Positions 6,545 to 9,768 of a stretch of DNA of 9,768 nucleotides are shown in pieces; the stretch's first letter is position 1, and every line of letters begins with the position of its first letter. This DNA is from DATHZQ01 sp035458525 (GTDB lineage: Bacteria; Actinomycetota; Acidimicrobiia; Spongiisociales; UBA5794), in assembly GCA_035458525.1 (NCBI GenBank), contig DATHZQ010000117.1, positions 1 through 9,768 on the forward strand. The letters run 5' to 3'. The notes beneath the pieces are model-generated. The model had not been told where the DNA came from. It was given only the letters and a program-made list of their open reading frames with translations, and ran no database searches. A program made the position numbers and the translations under genes.

Positions 6545-9500
6545 TCAGCTCGCCATCGGAATCTCGACGACGAACACGGTGAAATCGCCCTCGGGTCGGC
6601 ACTCCACGACGCCGCCCACCCTGCGAATGAAGCGCTGCGCTTCTGCGAGCGTGCGGGCGCGGCTGGCGTCCTTCTCCGCTTCGGGTCCCGAGTCGACGAC
6701 CATCCACCGGTAGCGATCGCGCGACGCATGGCCGTAGACCAGCACCTCTTCGCCGCCGCGACTCGACGCATCCCTCAGGATGGCCTCCATCACGCGCGAG
6801 AGGTTGTTCGCGGGGTTGGCCACGAATGCCGAGTTGAGCTCTGTGGTGAACGGGGTGACGGGCTCGATCGCGGCAATGACCGACTCCGTCAGACTGGCAA
6901 CGTCCACGGTGCCGGGTGCGGGCTCAGCAACTTGCTCGACGGCGGCTTCCGATGTGTCTGCAATATCGGGAACGGCCGCAATCGGCACGTCGGCCTCAGA
7001 GGGTTGATCGGCGCCGGTGCCATCTGCCAGAGCACCCGCCCCAACCTCTTCGGATACGTCCTCGTCGCTCCCAACCTCGACCGCCTCACCGGCATCTCCA
7101 GCGGCGTCTTCACCGGCGTCTTCACCGGCGTCTTCACCGGCGTCGGGCGCTGCATGCTCGGTGGCGCGTTCGGTCGCTCGATCAGCTTCTTCGTCGACGG
7201 TTGGATCGGCGACAGCGATCGCAGCCTCATCCGGCTCAGGCTCCGACTCCACCGCAACCAGCTCAGGCTCCGACTCCGGCTCCACAACCGGTTCAGGGTC
7301 CGACTCCTCGACGGCTGCCGGCGCTACCGGCTGCTCGGACTCGGCGAACCCTTCCTCATCGGGGACCGGCGACTCGGCGACCTGGCCGTCGCCACGGCCC
7401 AGCTCTGCTGCTATCTGGCGCTGCGCCTCTTCATCGGCGCGGCGTTGTGCCTCGAGCTCCGCCGCAGCGGCGAGCTCGGCCTCCTCGGCGGCGGCAGCCT
7501 GGTCGAGGAGCGCCGTACGACCTGGCGTGCGCGGGTACACACGGCGTGGCTCACCGTCACGATCGACCGGCCACAGCCGCTGCGACGCAATACTGTTGGC
7601 CGCCGGCAAGGCGACAAACCGGCCAAGCGTCATCATGGCCAATCCCACGGCAAGCGTCGATGTGCCGATGAGCTGCGCGGTCCGCCAACCATTCAGCATC
7701 AGTGCGACGAAGGGGATGATCAGCAGCAGCGTGGCAACGAGATGCGAGTTGCGCGTGGCCACGAGGGCTTGACGAGCCGCAGAACGCGGCTCCTTGGTCT
7801 GATCGAAGACTTCTCGCACCGCACCCCACGCAAAGATCGAGGCTGCTGAGGCGACACCAATCCCCATGACCCAGGCTATCGGCGGACCAACTGCGGCAAC
7901 CGAGCCGTCGGTCGAGAACGTCAGCAGGCGCCGGAGCTCGCCCTCGGCGAATCCAAAGTGAACAACCGCCATGCCTGCGGCGGTCATCAGGACGATGACA
8001 AAAGCTCCGCGTAGGGCGGCAGAGACGCTGCGAAGCAACCATGCCATCAGCGCCACAACGAGAAGCACGACGACTCCGGCAAAGATCGGCGTGCGGGCGC
8101 CAACGGCGTCGCCGGTGCTGACTTCACGAGCCGCCGTTCCGCCAACCAGTACCCGGAACGGGGCTTGCACGTCGAGGACCTCTTCATACACGCGCTCCGC
8201 CGCTGGACCCCCACCGAATCCGGAAACCGGAGCTAGCAACCAGGCGTTCTGATCACCAACGTGCCGGGAGATCACTGCGGACGGCACATCGATTCGCGCA
8301 CCGGCGGTGAAGCTTCCCTGATCGGAATCGACTCGCGTGACCCCGTCGATTTGGGAGAGGGCTGCCGCATACTCGGCCGTGAGTTCGTCGGACGAGCTGA
8401 AGTCGACGACGTTCGGCGACACGACGAAGGGCGCTTCGGCGTCGTTGGAAGGGAAGTTGGCGCTGATCCGCTGCGCAACCTGCCGGCTGGGATCGTCCGG
8501 GCTGAGGGAGATGGCGTTCGGCTCGCCCATCCCCACTCCGATGCTCATCCAGAGTATCGGAACGAGCAGGACGACCAAGCCGATCGCAAACGCCAGCGGC
8601 CGCTTGTCGACGAAGCGAGTGACCCGATCGGAACGCTGTGGCCGGCGCGTTCCCGCCTCGGTGGGAACGACGTCAACGCCGACCACGGCCAGCAAGAGGC
8701 CGAGGACGATGATGGCGCTGACCCCTGCGGCCAGACCAGCGAGGCCCAGTGCGTAGGAGGTCGACCGCAGCATCGAAGTCGGTAGCGCCCAAAGCGCAAA
8801 GCCGGTCGCCGCCGCAACGGCTGCGGCTATCGAGACGGTGCGGCCCGCAGTGCTCACCGTGGCGACGACGGCTTCCCGGGGCCCAGCGCCGGCTTCCTGT
8901 TCAGACATGTACCTCGTGAGCATCACGTAGCCACTGGCGGTGGCAAGACCCCATGCACTGACAATGCCGAGTATCACGGTCGCCACAGGCATCTCTCGGA
9001 ACTGGGCAATGCCGTACAAACCAAGCACGGTCAGCGCGACCGCCAACAAGGATGTGGCCGCAAGGAGCCCCAGCGCCACCGGATTTCGCAGCGCCACGAA
9101 GACGAGAGCCAGCGACAGCAGCGCCATCAGCAAGAGCGGCAGCGCCGCGTCCTGCATCGATGCCTGAACGTCGCGATGCACGACGACCTCGCCGCCCATC
9201 GTGATCCTGACCGAATCGTCGACTGTGCGGAGCAGAGGAGTCAGATTCCCCGCCCGATTGGCGTAGGTCTCGCTCGCACCCCCGACCCGGGCATGGATCA
9301 GTGCAAGGAGGCCGTCGTCGCTACGCATCCACTCCGGCCTACCCAAGCTCCAGTAAGACTCGATCTGCGAGACGTCGGGTCGGCCTTCGAGCCGATCAAC
9401 GAACTCGCGAACGGCAGACTCGACTTCGGGGGAGTCGACATCCCCCACACGGGCCTGAACGAGGAAGGTGAGGTTCGGCTTGCCCCGCTCGAACGTCGAC

Positions 9501-9646
9501 GCCAGCACTCGCTCAGCGTCGAACGCCTCGCCCGCTTCATGCGACCAGCCGCCCCCTGATCCATTCTCGATCAGGTCGCGTCCAACGAATGCGCCCGCGA
9601 GCACAGTGGTTACGACTATGGCAATCGCAATGAGACGGAGCCTCAC
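6545..9646 (-). CDS. RND/MMPL-type 12-TM protein with acidic tail and degenerate GHKL ATPase-like C-terminal domain
   Basis: A 1033-residue inner-membrane protein. Topology by eye: TM1 (about 4-22), porter loop 1 (23-168), TM2-6 (168-186, 189-212, 220-243, 270-289, 297-326), TM7 (350-371), porter loop 2 (372-519), TM8-12 (519-537, 546-566, 585-612, 635-652, 657-680). This is the RND/MMPL plan. Odd: TM4 (VILGIVSAWGLATASGYVML) and TM10 (GIGVASAASIFAWGAVRE) lack the proton-relay Asp found in MmpL3-like pumps. The cytoplasmic tail has an Ala/Glu-rich probable coiled coil (711-748), an acidic Glu/Pro/Ala linker (755-915) and a terminal domain (about 918-1033). That domain reads as a histidine-kinase ATPase: RVMEAILRDASSRGG (N-box-like), VVDSGPEAE (G1-like) and VGGVVECRPEGDFTVFVVEI. 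It lacks the N-box Asn, the DxGxG box and a G2 box, so ATP binding is unlikely. The GTG at 9646 follows AGGGAG with 5-base spacing. Role unknown: lipid transport, sensing or scaffolding. Confidence 0.88.
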   Translation of the reverse strand: MRLRLIAIAIVVTTVLAGAFVGRDLIENGSGGGWSHEAGEAFDAERVLASTFERGKPNLTFLVQARVGDVDSPEVESAVREFVDRLEGRPDVSQIESYWSLGRPEWMRSDDGLLALIHARVGGASETYANRAGNLTPLLRTVDDSVRITMGGEVVVHRDVQASMQDAALPLLLMALLSLALVFVALRNPVALGLLAATSLLAVALTVLGLYGIAQFREMPVATVILGIVSAWGLATASGYVMLTRYMSEQEAGAGPREAVVATVSTAGRTVSIAAAVAAATGFALWALPTSMLRSTSYALGLAGLAAGVSAIIVLGLLLAVVGVDVVPTEAGTRRPQRSDRVTRFVDKRPLAFAIGLVVLLVPILWMSIGVGMGEPNAISLSPDDPSRQVAQRISANFPSNDAEAPFVVSPNVVDFSSSDELTAEYAAALSQIDGVTRVDSDQGSFTAGARIDVPSAVISRHVGDQNAWLLAPVSGFGGGPAAERVYEEVLDVQAPFRVLVGGTAAREVSTGDAVGARTPIFAGVVVLLVVALMAWLLRSVSAALRGAFVIVLMTAAGMAVVHFGFAEGELRRLLTFSTDGSVAAVGPPIAWVMGIGVASAASIFAWGAVREVFDQTKEPRSAARQALVATRNSHLVATLLLIIPFVALMLNGWRTAQLIGTSTLAVGLAMMTLGRFVALPAANSIASQRLWPVDRDGEPRRVYPRTPGRTALLDQAAAAEEAELAAAAELEAQRRADEEAQRQIAAELGRGDGQVAESPVPDEEGFAESEQPVAPAAVEESDPEPVVEPESEPELVAVESEPEPDEAAIAVADPTVDEEADRATERATEHAAPDAGEDAGEDAGEDAAGDAGEAVEVGSDEDVSEEVGAGALADGTGADQPSEADVPIAAVPDIADTSEAAVEQVAEPAPGTVDVASLTESVIAAIEPVTPFTTELNSAFVANPANNLSRVMEAILRDASSRGGEEVLVYGHASRDRYRWMVVDSGPEAEKDASRARTLAEAQRFIRRVGGVVECRPEGDFTVFVVEIPMAS
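7105..7144. repeat. 12-base tandem repeat inside the acidic linker
   Basis: Three exact copies of CGTCTTCACCGG (7105-7116, 7117-7128, 7129-7140) are followed by a partial CGTC. Read on the minus strand they encode the residues around 835-848 as repeated D-A-G-E. The unit is a multiple of three, so gain or loss of copies would keep the frame of the MMPL-type protein. Confidence 0.9.
7233..7307. repeat. three imperfect 18-base repeats inside the acidic linker
   Basis: Copies of GGCTCAGGCTCCGACTCC occur at 7233-7250, 7260-7277 (first base differs) and 7290-7307 (two differences). They encode Glu-Ser-(Glu/Asp)-Pro-Glu-type acidic segments, about residues 780-805 of the MMPL-type protein. They look like internal duplication of a disordered linker rather than a mobile or regulatory element. 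Confidence 0.75.
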
Positions 9647-9768
9647 AGCATCTCCCTTGCCCCCCTCGTGACGCCTCCCCTCAGACGTCCGCCTGAAAGC
9701 GCGATTCTATGCCAAAACCCCTAGTTCGCGAGGCTCATATCTGGAAGCTGTACCGATTGTCGTGTACC
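9647..9768. other. upstream region of the MMPL-type gene, right edge of window
   Basis: These 122 bases hold the leader of the MMPL-type gene. A/T content is locally higher around 9700-9760 than in the coding regions, which fits a promoter zone. I see no coding region that begins here on the plus strand and no tRNA-like fold. Whatever lies beyond the right edge cannot be judged. Confidence 0.4.
9681..9709 (-). promoter_or_regulatory. candidate -10 box and palindromic operator upstream of the MMPL-type gene
   Basis: On the minus strand a TAGAAT hexamer (9709-9704, five of six matches to TATAAT) is followed at about the expected transcription start by the imperfect 16-base palindrome TCAGGCGGACGTCTGA (9696-9681; six of eight pairs match). 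The GTG start lies about 35 bases further downstream. No good -35 hexamer is visible 16-18 bases upstream. The arrangement is what a repressor operator over +1 would look like, but the evidence is weak. Confidence 0.27.

Noticed and set aside
6469..6771. Longer N-terminus for the LLM oxidoreductase
   Set aside because: The extension is Arg/Ser-rich, overlaps the end of the MMPL-type gene, and has no homology; Fgd-like proteins begin close to the Met at 6468.
7081..7307. Tandem repeats as a CRISPR-like or mobile-element signal
   Set aside because: Units are 12 and 18 bases, in frame, without unique spacers, and encode a plain acidic linker.
6263..7849. A 528-codon open frame on the plus strand spanning the LLM start and the MMPL tail
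   Set aside because: Its product is low complexity, with Arg/Leu and repeated Gly-Val-Phe-Thr created by the 12-base repeats. It overlaps two genes whose minus-strand products have clear domains.

Overview
The window is about 65% G+C, with G/C-rich third codon positions, Shine-Dalgarno (SD)-led starts (three of them GTG) and an F420-dependent dehydrogenase homologue. These traits suggest an actinobacterium, plausibly an Acidimicrobiia-type lineage; the lineage is inference. All main coding regions read as intact. I saw no tRNA, rRNA, CRISPR array, insertion sequence or phage gene.

Layout from left to right. (1) Minus strand, running off the left edge: an SLC12-type (Na-K-Cl / K-Cl cotransporter) permease with 12-TM-type membrane core motifs and the family's cytoplasmic C-terminal domain. 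(2) A 292-base divergent intergenic region, holding at most one doubtful small ORF. (3) Plus strand, a possible three-gene operon: a pyridoxamine-phosphate-oxidase-like flavin split-barrel protein; a propionyl-CoA synthetase (prpE); and a metallo-beta-lactamase-fold hydrolase that starts 5 bases after the prpE stop. (4) Minus strand, converging on the operon: a very large RND/MMPL-type membrane protein, followed 76 bases downstream by an F420-dependent LLM-class oxidoreductase of the Fgd type.

Taken together, the plus-strand genes look like short-chain acyl-CoA metabolism (propionate activation plus a hydrolase). The minus-strand genes are ion transport, an F420 redox enzyme and an envelope RND protein.

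The most unusual object is the 1033-residue MMPL-type protein. It keeps the 12-TM, two-porter-loop RND topology, but its fourth and tenth helices contain no acidic residue, so the usual proton-relay aspartates are missing. After helix 12 it carries a roughly 350-residue cytoplasmic tail: an Ala/Glu-rich probable coiled coil, an acidic repetitive linker encoded in part by 12-base tandem repeats, and a terminal domain that reads as a degenerate histidine-kinase-type (GHKL) ATPase fold. This points to a sensor or scaffold derived from a transporter rather than a conventional proton-driven exporter. The domain calls are by eye and need profile searches.
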